Origin: CAKAHY01 sp963522175
GTDB lineage: Bacteria > Bacillota > Clostridia > Lachnospirales > Lachnospiraceae
Assembly (NCBI GenBank): GCA_963522175.1
Contig: CAUQXC010000001.1
Span: forward strand, 1-64,000
Direction of reading: 5' to 3'
DNA: 64,000 bases
A model generated the notes under the pieces. The model searched no databases, was not told the DNA's origin, and saw nothing but the letters and a program-made list of their open reading frames with translations. This document shows positions 46,766-54,318 of this stretch, in pieces. Within the stretch, counting starts at the first letter, position 1; each line of letters begins with the position of its first letter. Both the position numbers and the translations under genes were made by a program.

Positions 46766-48174
46766 GACTTTCTTTATATGTTAAGCTCATACTGGGCTAT
46801 ATCATATTCGGAGTTTTGTCCTTCATTGCCATAGCCGTACTGTCATCAAAGCTGACCTATAACTATTTGCTTAAGTCCAGAGCTTCCATACTCTACGACG
46901 AAGCCAATCTTATATCCGGCACCTATTCCGGAAACTACAGCGGCGATGACATAAAGCTGGAGCAGGCATATCCTCAATTACGACTTGTAGGCACTTTTTT
47001 ACAATCGGACGTTTGGATAATGGATAAAGACGGCAAAATAATTCTTGATTCTGCAGGTAAAATGGATTCCAAAACCATAGAGAACTTTAATCCTATTATG
47101 CTCAGTTCAAAAAAATCCTTTGCCACGGGTAAATTTTTTGACTCCTTTGATTACGATGTTTTAAGCGTTATCGCCCCTATTGTAGGTAACTACAAGACTT
47201 ACGGCTATGTCGCAATACACCTGCCAATAGACAGGCTTAAAGCCGATGAAAACGATATACTTAACATTGTTTATTTGACAGGTTTTATTATATTTATTTT
47301 ATCCCTGCTCATACTGCTTATTTTCCATAAATATATTTATATGCCTCTTAAATCCATCACAGAGGCGGCAAAGCAGTATGCCGCGGGAAATCTCTCCTAC
47401 AGGCTTAAACTTGACAGCAATGACGAAATGGGATATCTTTCCGACACCTTGAATTTCATGTCCGATGAACTTTATAAGGCGGATGATTACCAAAAAACCT
47501 TTATCACGAATATCTCTCATGATTTCAGGTCTCCTCTTACCTCCATAAAGGGATTTCTGGAAGCCATACTTGACGGCACGATACCTGATGATATGCAAGC
47601 CAAGTACATAGAAAGAGTTCTTACGGAAACGAACAGGCTGACAAAGCTGACCGAGGGAATCCTGACCCTTAACAGAACGGATGCCAAGGGTTATATACGA
47701 AGAACAAATTTTGACCTTAACAGAGTCATAAAAGATACGGCAGCAAGCTTCGAGGGACAATGTCTTGATAAAAAAATCGTTTTTGAACTTACCTTTTTTG
47801 ATTCCGTATGTATGGTAAATGCGGATATCGGTAAAATACAGCAGGTTCTTTATAACCTTATAGACAATGCTATCAAATTTTCCTCCGCCGAATCAAGTAT
47901 TTTTATAGAAGTCAGAAAAAGGTATGAAAAAATCTTTGTAAGTGTTAAGGATACCGGAATAGGTATTCCGAAAGACAATGTCAAGAAGGTTTTTGACAGA
48001 TTTTACAAGTCGGATTCATCAAGGGGAAAAGATAAAAAGGGTACAGGCTTGGGACTTGCCATAGTAAAAGATATATTAAACTCTCACGGTGAAACCGTTG
48101 ACGTAATAAGTACCGAAGGAGTAGGAACGGAGTTTGTATTTACCCTAAGTCCGGCACGAGATGCGGAAACATAA
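46762..48174 (+). CDS. Sensor histidine kinase
   Basis: 470-residue membrane kinase. Two membrane helices (about 8-30 and 168-189) flank an extracellular domain of about 135 residues. A HAMP domain follows (190-240), then the HisKA box with His253 in ISHDFRSPLTSIKG, and an HATPase domain with N, G1 (DTGIGIP) and G2 (GTGLGLAIVKDI) boxes. It overlaps the response-regulator gene by 4 bases. The ligand is unknown; the cell-wall-binding protein next to it might be a target. Confidence 0.94.
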   Translation: MRLSLYVKLILGYIIFGVLSFIAIAVLSSKLTYNYLLKSRASILYDEANLISGTYSGNYSGDDIKLEQAYPQLRLVGTFLQSDVWIMDKDGKIILDSAGKMDSKTIENFNPIMLSSKKSFATGKFFDSFDYDVLSVIAPIVGNYKTYGYVAIHLPIDRLKADENDILNIVYLTGFIIFILSLLILLIFHKYIYMPLKSITEAAKQYAAGNLSYRLKLDSNDEMGYLSDTLNFMSDELYKADDYQKTFITNISHDFRSPLTSIKGFLEAILDGTIPDDMQAKYIERVLTETNRLTKLTEGILTLNRTDAKGYIRRTNFDLNRVIKDTAASFEGQCLDKKIVFELTFFDSVCMVNADIGKIQQVLYNLIDNAIKFSSAESSIFIEVRKRYEKIFVSVKDTGIGIPKDNVKKVFDRFYKSDSSRGKDKKGTGLGLAIVKDILNSHGETVDVISTEGVGTEFVFTLSPARDAET

Positions 48175-48284
48175 AACATTTACATTATTGTAATGGTATT
48201 GTTATTGATTTATAAAGCAAAAAGTCTTATTATTAAATTATATTTCCTACGGTTTTATTAGGCGTATATAACAAAAAATATTGA

Positions 48285-48323
48285 GAAAGGAGTGCTTAAT
48301 GCTTACGCATTAAGAGCATTTTT
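48285..48323 (+). promoter_or_regulatory. Leader mini-ORF and hairpin before the cell-wall-binding protein
   Basis: AAGGAG (48287-48292) is followed 6 bases later by ATG CTT ACG CAT TAA (48299-48313), a four-codon ORF (MLTH). The same bases form a hairpin, TGCTTAATGC/GCATTAAG-AGCA. The true ATG (48324) has no ribosome site of its own, so ribosomes either reinitiate after the mini-ORF or bind a folded leader that brings AAGGAG near 48324. Confidence 0.45.
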
Positions 48324-49121
48324 ATGAAAAAATTCAAGATTTTTATGAGTATTTTTCTTTCAACCGCTTTTATAGCCACGGGTACTATAGCTGCCCCTCT
48401 TACTACCGTTTATGCGGATGAAACTTCCGAAGCCAAGGATTACAGCATAGGTGAGCTTTTCTGGGACGACACGGACAACAGAATCATAGCAAGCTGGGAT
48501 GAGGCTGAAGATAAAACAGGATACAAGGTTAAATTATTTAAGGGAAACAAGGGTATCAGTACCTATTTTTCCGTAAATAAACCTAAATATGACTTTACCT
48601 CTCTTATTATAGAAAAAGGAACCGGTACATACACCTTCTACGTATACTCTACCAAACTCGGAAGAGATACGCAAAAAGCTTCTCCTGCTTTGGTTGTAGA
48701 TTCCGATCTGCTCTCCGATTTAAAAAATGCCCGCAAAAGAAGCGACAATTCAAATAATTCCGGTCCAAGTGCTGATTACAGCGGTGCGAAAACAGGAAGA
48801 GCCGGCGGTCCGGGTACGGCAAATATTTTCCAAAACCCGAACTACAGCGATGTAAGCGGTGTAAGTACGGCCAACAAGGGTTGGGTATTTGCAAATAAAC
48901 ATTGGTATTTTGTGGATGACAACCACACTCTTGCATCCACTTCGTGGAGACATGTAAATGACCAGTGGTATTTCTTTGATGACAAATGCGTTATGAGAAC
49001 CGGTTGGATTGAGTGGAAAGGGCTCTGGTACTTCTTAGACCCTAACACGGGAGCTATGTGGTATAACGCCACTACCCCGGATAACTACTATGTCAATGCC
49101 GACGGTGTATGGGTTAAGTAA
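48324..49121 (+). CDS. Cell-wall-binding repeat protein
   Basis: Secreted 265-residue protein. The signal peptide is cleaved probably after VYA (about 35). A middle region (40-135) resembles a fibronectin-III-like fold (FWDDTDNRIIASWDEAEDKTGYKVKL). After a linker, three or more choline-binding-type repeats occupy 190-265 (GWVFANKHWYFVDDN, WYFFDDKCVMRTGW, LWYFLDPNTGAMW). These repeats bind choline or other wall polymers. No enzymatic domain is visible. Translation start is set by the unusual leader described separately. Confidence 0.88.
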   Translation: MKKFKIFMSIFLSTAFIATGTIAAPLTTVYADETSEAKDYSIGELFWDDTDNRIIASWDEAEDKTGYKVKLFKGNKGISTYFSVNKPKYDFTSLIIEKGTGTYTFYVYSTKLGRDTQKASPALVVDSDLLSDLKNARKRSDNSNNSGPSADYSGAKTGRAGGPGTANIFQNPNYSDVSGVSTANKGWVFANKHWYFVDDNHTLASTSWRHVNDQWYFFDDKCVMRTGWIEWKGLWYFLDPNTGAMWYNATTPDNYYVNADGVWVK

Positions 49122-49168
49122 GCTTTAAGCTTAGTTTCTTTGTCAGATGACAGTATAAACAGTTTTTA

Positions 49169-49200
49169 ATGCCCACAACTTAAAAAGTTGCGGGCATTTT
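49169..49200 (+). terminator. Terminator after the cell-wall-binding protein
   Basis: ATGCCCACAACTT and AAGTTGCGGGCAT pair with one mismatch over a 2-base loop, followed by TTTTTATATG on the plus strand. It may also serve the minus-strand ABC operon ending at 49223, although the minus-strand T tract is poor. Confidence 0.8.
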
Positions 49201-49222
49201 TATATGTGGGGAGAACTGACTT

Positions 49223-49954
49223 TTAGAAGTTTTCCAAAAATCTTCTTGTCCTTTCATTTAGAGGATTCGTAAAGACTTCTTCCGGACTGCCCTCTTCTAT
49301 GATTTTACCTTCATCCATAAATATGATTCTGTCCGCTATTTCCCTTGCAAAGCCCATTTCATGCGTAACTATAATCATCGTACGTTTATGCTCGGCAGCC
49401 AGATTTCTCAGTATATCGAAAATTCCAAGTACCAATTCGGGATCTAAAGAAGATGTCGGCTCATCCAATAAAATAAGCTTAGGATTTACCGCCATCGCCC
49501 GTGCAATACCTACTCTTTGCTGCTGCCCGCCTGATAAACGGGAAGGGTATTCATTGAGCTTATCCAATAAATCGACCTGCTCCAAATACTGCAAAGCTTT
49601 TTTCCTCGCTTCCTCTTTTTCGGTTTTTTGAACTGATGTCATAGGTAACATAACATTTTCAAGTACCGTCTTATTTTTAAACAAATTATAATTTTGAAAT
49701 ACCATGGATGTTTTAAGCCTTAACTTCCTAATCTCTTTTTCCGTACATTTTTGAGCATCTACTTTGATATTATCTATTTCTATAATCCCTTTTTCCGGTC
49801 TCTCAATATAATTAATACATCTTAAAAAAGTAGATTTCCCCATTCCCGATGGTCCTATTATAGCTATAACCTCACCGGCAGATGCCTGAAAATCTATCCC
49901 TTTTAATACATCCAATTTCCCGAAGCTTTTATGCAAATCCTTTATCCTAATCAT
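49223..49954 (-). CDS. Polar amino-acid-type ABC transporter ATPase
   Basis: 243-residue ATPase of the GlnQ/HisP (PAAT) family. Walker A is IGPSGMGKST, the signature LSGGQQQRVGIARAMA, Walker B LILLDEPTSSLDPEL and the H-loop VTHEMGFAREIAD. It overlaps the DUF169 gene by 4 bases (ATGA), is the last gene of the operon and works with the permease and binding protein upstream. Confidence 0.94.
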   Translation of the reverse strand: MIRIKDLHKSFGKLDVLKGIDFQASAGEVIAIIGPSGMGKSTFLRCINYIERPEKGIIEIDNIKVDAQKCTEKEIRKLRLKTSMVFQNYNLFKNKTVLENVMLPMTSVQKTEKEEARKKALQYLEQVDLLDKLNEYPSRLSGGQQQRVGIARAMAVNPKLILLDEPTSSLDPELVLGIFDILRNLAAEHKRTMIIVTHEMGFAREIADRIIFMDEGKIIEEGSPEEVFTNPLNERTRRFLENF

Positions 49955-50775
49955 TCAGATTCTCCGTTTCGTAATTGTTCATACATAGCCGGTCTTACAT
50001 AAGGCTTTCCAAGTTTTCCGTAATGTAAACTTTTATCCACTGCTACTCCAAGCTCCATATGGTCTTCAAGCCTTTGACTTATCATGTCTTTATGCTCGGG
50101 ATAATCTATATAATTCATGGTCTGTATAATACCTTCCGTTAAAGGCTCAAATTGTTGTATAGGAAGACCTACACCAATTTCATCATCTCCCCAAGAGCAC
50201 ATTTTTCTTGTACCTGCACATAAGATTGAAAAATTCATATTATTATCTTCAAACGGTCCGGCTGTCAAATCCGCACATACCCCTTGATTTCCCGCCATGT
50301 GTAGACCCTTAGGTACACCCCATTTGTACGTATAACCCTGAACCACACGCATTAATTGATATGCATTAAGCATAAAAATAACAACATCCGCATCTTCAAG
50401 CTGCTCCAAGGGTCCAAGTTGAATTCCATATATTTTCTGCTTTATTCTTGAAATATCTTTTGTTACAGCCTTTGCAATTGCACGACTTTCATAGAGCTTT
50501 AAACTATAATACCTTTGTCCGGATTCCACGCACTCCATTTCTTCATCCAATCCCAAAGCCTCTATAGCGCACCTGCATGCAAAGTTTCCCAAATAGGCTT
50601 TAAAGCGGTTTCCGTCCATTGCATGCCTTACCATCATACAATAGCTTGTTTTTCTTCCGTATTCGGCAACCTTCAGATTGTCATATTCATGCTTAAAATA
50701 CAGAAATCTTACACCTACAATATTTCTTTGAAGTCCCAGTGCTTTTGTAATCCTGTTTACATCTTTGTTTTTCAT
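49951..50775 (-). CDS. DUF169-family protein in ABC transporter operon
   Basis: 274-residue cytoplasmic protein of the DUF169 (COG2043) family, with the conserved segments MRVVQGYTYKWG, VCADLTAGPF and DDEIGVGLP. It is rich in cysteine (46, 67, 69, 82, 167, 186, 193), including a CRC pair, which suggests a metal or cofactor site. No function is established for the family. The ATG at 50775 has a GGAG site; the longer reading adds 9 residues. It lies between the permease gene (11 bases) and the ATPase gene (4-base overlap), so it is part of the transport operon and may process the substrate. Confidence 0.82.
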   Translation of the reverse strand: MKNKDVNRITKALGLQRNIVGVRFLYFKHEYDNLKVAEYGRKTSYCMMVRHAMDGNRFKAYLGNFACRCAIEALGLDEEMECVESGQRYYSLKLYESRAIAKAVTKDISRIKQKIYGIQLGPLEQLEDADVVIFMLNAYQLMRVVQGYTYKWGVPKGLHMAGNQGVCADLTAGPFEDNNMNFSILCAGTRKMCSWGDDEIGVGLPIQQFEPLTEGIIQTMNYIDYPEHKDMISQRLEDHMELGVAVDKSLHYGKLGKPYVRPAMYEQLRNGESE

Positions 50776-50786
50776 CCCGTTTTCTC

Positions 50787-51452
50787 CTACAAATATTTGC
50801 AAATCTTTGATTCACCGTGACGCAGTAGCTGTTCCACTACAACCAATACTATCCAATACACGACTCCTACAGATATATATGCCTCAAAGAAATTTAAAGA
50901 TGAGGCTGCCAGAATTTTAGCCTGTGCAAGTATATCCACAACTCCTATCATAAAGCCTATAGCTGTATTTTTTATCATTGAAATGAAAGAATTTCCCAGT
51001 GCGGGAAATGCCGCAACAAATGCCTGCGGAAGTATTATTTCTTTATAAATATTTACGGGACTTAAGCCTATGGATAATGCCGCCTCTACCTGTCCCTTAT
51101 CTACGGACAACAAACCGCCCCTGATAATCTCGGAAATAAAAGCAGCCGAATTCATCGCTATAGTAATGACTAAAACAGGTCCTCCCAGCAAATTTCTCAT
51201 GATTGGAAATATTTGCGGCAGTCCGAAATAGAAAATAAACAGTTGTGTTATATAGGGTGTTGACCTGAAGTATGATATATATAATCCCGTTAATATTCTC
51301 AAGGTTTTAAATCTACATGTATAACAAATCTCTAAAAATAACCCTAATACCAAGGCAATTGCAAATGCAATACAACCCAACCATAATGTATACGGTACTT
51401 TAATCAAAAGCTTAGGAAAAGTTGAAAAGAAAAAATTTGTATCGAAATCCAT
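50787..51452 (-). CDS. Polar amino-acid-type ABC transporter permease
   Basis: 221-residue permease of the HisM/GlnP family with about five helices. The N-terminus PYTLWLGCIAFAIALVLG and the coupling loop EAALSIGLSPVNIYKEIILPQAF are typical. A single permease gene implies a homodimer. An intercistronic hairpin lies before it, which may lower its expression compared with the binding protein. Confidence 0.94.
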   Translation of the reverse strand: MDFDTNFFFSTFPKLLIKVPYTLWLGCIAFAIALVLGLFLEICYTCRFKTLRILTGLYISYFRSTPYITQLFIFYFGLPQIFPIMRNLLGGPVLVITIAMNSAAFISEIIRGGLLSVDKGQVEAALSIGLSPVNIYKEIILPQAFVAAFPALGNSFISMIKNTAIGFMIGVVDILAQAKILAASSLNFFEAYISVGVVYWIVLVVVEQLLRHGESKICKYL

Positions 51453-51478
51453 TTCAAATCTCCTTTAACCAAAATGAA

Positions 51479-51516
51479 GCTGTCGCATTAAAAGTATAGC
51501 TTATTGCCGCGACAGC
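51479..51516 (-). terminator. Intercistronic hairpin between binding protein and permease genes
   Basis: GCTGTCGC (51479-51486) and GCGACAGC (51509-51516) are perfect complements. The minus-strand tail is TTCATTTTGG, so termination would be partial. A processing or mRNA-stability hairpin is the alternative; such elements usually raise binding-protein levels relative to permease. Confidence 0.55.
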
Positions 51517-51534
51517 CCCGTTATGACTCATTCA

Positions 51535-52359
51535 TTACTCAGTGATATTTTCTTTTGAAATATCTCTGCCGAAATATTTCTTTGATAGCTCGGATATTGT
51601 TCCGTCCTCATGCATTTGCTTAATCGCTTCGTTAACCCCGTTTATCATATCGGCATCAACATTTTTTACAAACGGAAAAGCATTTTTATCAATCAGAACC
51701 GGCTCGCCGATTAATTTAAAGTTGTAGTCTCCCTTTTCATTAATCTTATCAAAAGATAATACCGTAATCGGGAATGCATCATAATGACCTACCTTAAGTT
51801 CATCATAAATATTTCCCTCCGTCGTAACCAATTCTATCTTTTTTCCCTCCGGAAATCTATCATTTATTTTATTTAAAGCCTCTTCCAACACGGTCGCAAA
51901 ATCAATGCACACCTTCCTTCCCTGCATATCTTCAATGGAAGTAGCAGGATCATCTCCTCTAACCGCCAATTTTATGGCATTATACCCGTATACCTCACTG
52001 AAGGTATATTTTTTTTGTCTTTCTTCCGTCACTGAAATTTGACCTACAATGGTGTCATATTTACCCGAGTCCAAGCCCTCAAACATTACGGCATAGTCCC
52101 CTACAACTTCAAACTGAACCTCATAACCCGCTCTTTTGCCTATTTCTTCCATGATATCATGCTCAAAACCTGTCAGCTTTCCGTTATCATCCGTATAGAT
52201 AATAGGATAAAAAGAACCGTTAGCAGCAACTTTTATTACCTTGTCCTTACTTTCCTTTGCGGTGCTACCTTCATCACCTGTCTTATTTGTTCCACATGCT
52301 GTAAATAGTACCATGCACATTGCAAAACATAGTATGATACTGATAAATCTTTTTTTCAT
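51535..52359 (-). CDS. Amino-acid ABC transporter substrate-binding lipoprotein
   Basis: 274-residue family 3 binding protein. The lipoprotein signal ends at the lipobox LFTACGT. The two-lobed fold starts near KVIKVAANGSFYPIIYTDDNGKLTGFEHDI, with an acidic substrate clamp region RGDDPATSIEDMQGRKVCI. The ATG at 52359 has an AAGGAAG site. First gene of the operon. The arginine normally contacting the ligand carboxylate is not obvious, so the ligand could be an amino-acid derivative. Confidence 0.9.
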   Translation of the reverse strand: MKKRFISIILCFAMCMVLFTACGTNKTGDEGSTAKESKDKVIKVAANGSFYPIIYTDDNGKLTGFEHDIMEEIGKRAGYEVQFEVVGDYAVMFEGLDSGKYDTIVGQISVTEERQKKYTFSEVYGYNAIKLAVRGDDPATSIEDMQGRKVCIDFATVLEEALNKINDRFPEGKKIELVTTEGNIYDELKVGHYDAFPITVLSFDKINEKGDYNFKLIGEPVLIDKNAFPFVKNVDADMINGVNEAIKQMHEDGTISELSKKYFGRDISKENITE

Positions 52360-52391
52360 AAGCTTCTTCCTTTCATACAATTTATACTAAA

Positions 52392-52420
52392 ATGATATCA
52401 TATAGTGTATTTCTTTTCAA
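52392..52420 (-). promoter_or_regulatory. Promoter for the amino-acid-type ABC operon
   Basis: TTGAAA (52415-52420) and TATCAT (52392-52397) with a 17-base spacer on the minus strand, about 35 bases before the start. Confidence 0.5.
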
Positions 52421-52476
52421 ATTTATATATTCTATGTAACTACGTGACTTATAGGATATTTCAATAAGCAATAATA

Positions 52477-52504
52477 TTGACATTTATAATCAGTATGATA
52501 TAAT
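52477..52504 (+). promoter_or_regulatory. Strong promoter for SPFH-RHH pair
   Basis: Consensus TTGACA (52477-52482) and TATAAT (52499-52504) with a 16-base spacer. A GGAC/GTCC hairpin lies in the short leader just before the AAAGGA ribosome site. Confidence 0.7.
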
Positions 52505-52553
52505 TTTGATATCAAAATTATATTTGTGGACGACAGTCCGGAAAGGAACACTT

Positions 52554-53525
52554 ATGAAAGAGAAAGTACTTAAAGGCACAGGTAAAGGCTTGTTTATGCT
52601 TATTGTATGTTTGCTGACAATAGTCGGAGGCACAGGTATCATTTTTTACGGAGGAATGGAGGAATTTCCTCCGGCCGTAATACTCGGTTTTATTTCCGTA
52701 ATATCGGGTTTTCTATTAATAGCCGGAATCAAGGCGGTCAGACCTCAGGAGGCAGTGGTTTATACACTTTTCGGTAAGTATATAGGTACCCTCAAAGAAG
52801 AGGGCTTTCATTTTATAAATCCCTTCGCAATCCCGTTTAACCCGGCTGCACATACGAAACTCGGACAAAGCGGAGATGTTAAATCAAGCTTGATGTCGGA
52901 TGCGAGTATGGGAAAGAAAATCTCTCTAAAGGCTATGACGCTCAGCAATTCGAAGCAAAAGGTCAATGATGCCTTGGGAAATCCTGTGGAGGTCGGTGTT
53001 GCGGTAATTTGGAGAGTTGTGGATACAGCCGCCGCAGTATTTAATGTGGATAATTTCAAGGAATATCTTTCTTTACAATGTGACACCGCAGTAAGAGATA
53101 TAGTAAAGCTCTATCCTTATGATGTGGCACCCGATATAGATACTACCGGTGACGGTATTGCCGATGACGGAAGTCTTAGGGGCTCAACGACGGTGGTTGC
53201 GGACAGGATTAAAAATCTTATTCAGGAAAAGGTTGACATAGCCGGTCTTGAAATAGTTGAAGCCAGAATAACCTACCTTGCATACGCTCCCGAAATTGCA
53301 TCCGTAATGTTACAAAGGCAGCAGGCAACGGCTATAATAGATGCTAAAAAGGTAATAGTGGAAGGTGCGGTAGGCATGGTGGAAATGGCACTTGATATGT
53401 TGGAAGAAAAGGGTACGGTTAAGTTGGACGAAGAAAGAAAGGCGGCTATGGTCTCAAATCTTTTGGTAGTTCTTTGCGGAAACCATGAAGCACAGCCTGT
53501 AGTAAATTCAGGAAGCCTGTATTAA
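52554..53525 (+). CDS. SPFH/Band 7 (stomatin-like) membrane protein
   Basis: 323-residue protein with two N-terminal membrane helices (about 10-28 and 37-56) and an SPFH domain starting at VRPQEAVVYTLFGKYIGTLKEEGFH. A short alpha-helical region (AYAPEIASVMLQRQQATAIIDAKK) follows, as in slipin/prohibitin proteins. SPFH proteins build membrane-attached cages and microdomains. The ATG at 52554 follows AAAGGA; the upstream in-frame start lies at the -10 of the promoter and cannot be used. It is followed 17 bases later by a ribbon-helix-helix gene. Confidence 0.88.
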   Translation: MKEKVLKGTGKGLFMLIVCLLTIVGGTGIIFYGGMEEFPPAVILGFISVISGFLLIAGIKAVRPQEAVVYTLFGKYIGTLKEEGFHFINPFAIPFNPAAHTKLGQSGDVKSSLMSDASMGKKISLKAMTLSNSKQKVNDALGNPVEVGVAVIWRVVDTAAAVFNVDNFKEYLSLQCDTAVRDIVKLYPYDVAPDIDTTGDGIADDGSLRGSTTVVADRIKNLIQEKVDIAGLEIVEARITYLAYAPEIASVMLQRQQATAIIDAKKVIVEGAVGMVEMALDMLEEKGTVKLDEERKAAMVSNLLVVLCGNHEAQPVVNSGSLY

Positions 53526-53542
53526 GCGGTAAAGGGATAGTC

Positions 53543-53737
53543 ATGGCAAAGAAACAGATCCCTCTAAGAATAGGCGAAAAGCTTTACAATGCATTGGCAG
53601 CTTGGGCAGAAGATGATTTTCGCTCCTTAAACGGACAGATAGAGTATCTGCTTACGGAATGTGTAAAGCAAAGAAAAAAAGACGGTAAGTATGTGGGCGA
53701 AAAGATAGATGAAGCTATAGAGCTCGATATTGAATAA
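53543..53737 (+). CDS. Small ribbon-helix-helix-like protein
   Basis: 64 residues. KKQIPLRIGEKLYNALAAWAEDDFRSLNGQIEYLLTECVKQ matches the strand-helix-helix layout of Arc/MetJ-type DNA-binding proteins (strand 3-9, helices 10-24 and 28-44), with an acidic C-terminus. Co-transcribed with the SPFH gene. No toxin gene is next to it. It could regulate the SPFH gene or act as a partner protein; neither can be shown here. Confidence 0.75.
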   Translation: MAKKQIPLRIGEKLYNALAAWAEDDFRSLNGQIEYLLTECVKQRKKDGKYVGEKIDEAIELDIE

Positions 53738-53750
53738 GATGATAAAAGTA

Positions 53751-53786
53751 GTAGGGGACTTAACTCATGTAAGTCCCCTACTTTTT
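53751..53786. terminator. Bidirectional terminator between RHH gene and nrdG
   Basis: GTAGGGGACTTA (53751-53762) and TAAGTCCCCTAC (53770-53781) are perfect 12-base arms with a 7-base loop, with TTTTT on the plus strand and TACTTTTATC on the minus strand. The nrdG stop codon lies in the T tract. Confidence 0.92.
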
Positions 53787-54309
53787 ATACATCCATCACC
53801 TTTATCTCTCCCGTCTTCCTGCATGCCCTCATATCCAGAAGCCTTTGGTTTGAGCTGCCCCTAAACTTAAGGCTTATATTAAGAAGCTCCGCCACGAAGG
53901 GACCGTCCACAAGCACGTCTATATTGTCAAGAATACTTTCTGTATACTCAGTGTATGCTCTTCCGCCCTTTATAAAATCTTCCTTGTAGATATAGCCGGT
54001 ATAGCACCAAATATCCTTGCTTTCTCCGAACCTTTTTCTAAACTTTAAGATGAGCTTTGCGACCTCCTCCTGATTTTTCGGGTCGAGAGGTTCGCCGCCG
54101 AGAAGACTGAGACCGCTTATATAATACGGCTCTATGGAGTCCAATATTTCATTCGCGACCTCATTTGTAAACTTTTTGCCGCAATTAAAATCCCACGCGG
54201 ACTCGTTAAAGCAGCCCTTGCAGGCATGTCTGCAGCCTGAAACAAAAAGACCGGTTCTTACTCCCAGTCCATTTGCTATATCATTATATTTTATATTTGC
54301 ATAATTCAT
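53785..54309 (-). CDS. nrdG: Anaerobic ribonucleotide reductase activating protein
   Basis: Radical SAM activase that generates the glycyl radical on NrdD. The cluster motif is CRHACKGC (Cys26, 30, 33), followed by LSLLGGEPLDP. It has 174 residues. It starts 9 bases after nrdD, with an AGGA site, as in most anaerobes. Confidence 0.96.
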   Translation of the reverse strand: MNYANIKYNDIANGLGVRTGLFVSGCRHACKGCFNESAWDFNCGKKFTNEVANEILDSIEPYYISGLSLLGGEPLDPKNQEEVAKLILKFRKRFGESKDIWCYTGYIYKEDFIKGGRAYTEYTESILDNIDVLVDGPFVAELLNISLKFRGSSNQRLLDMRACRKTGEIKVMDV

Positions 54310-54318
54310 TCTATATTC

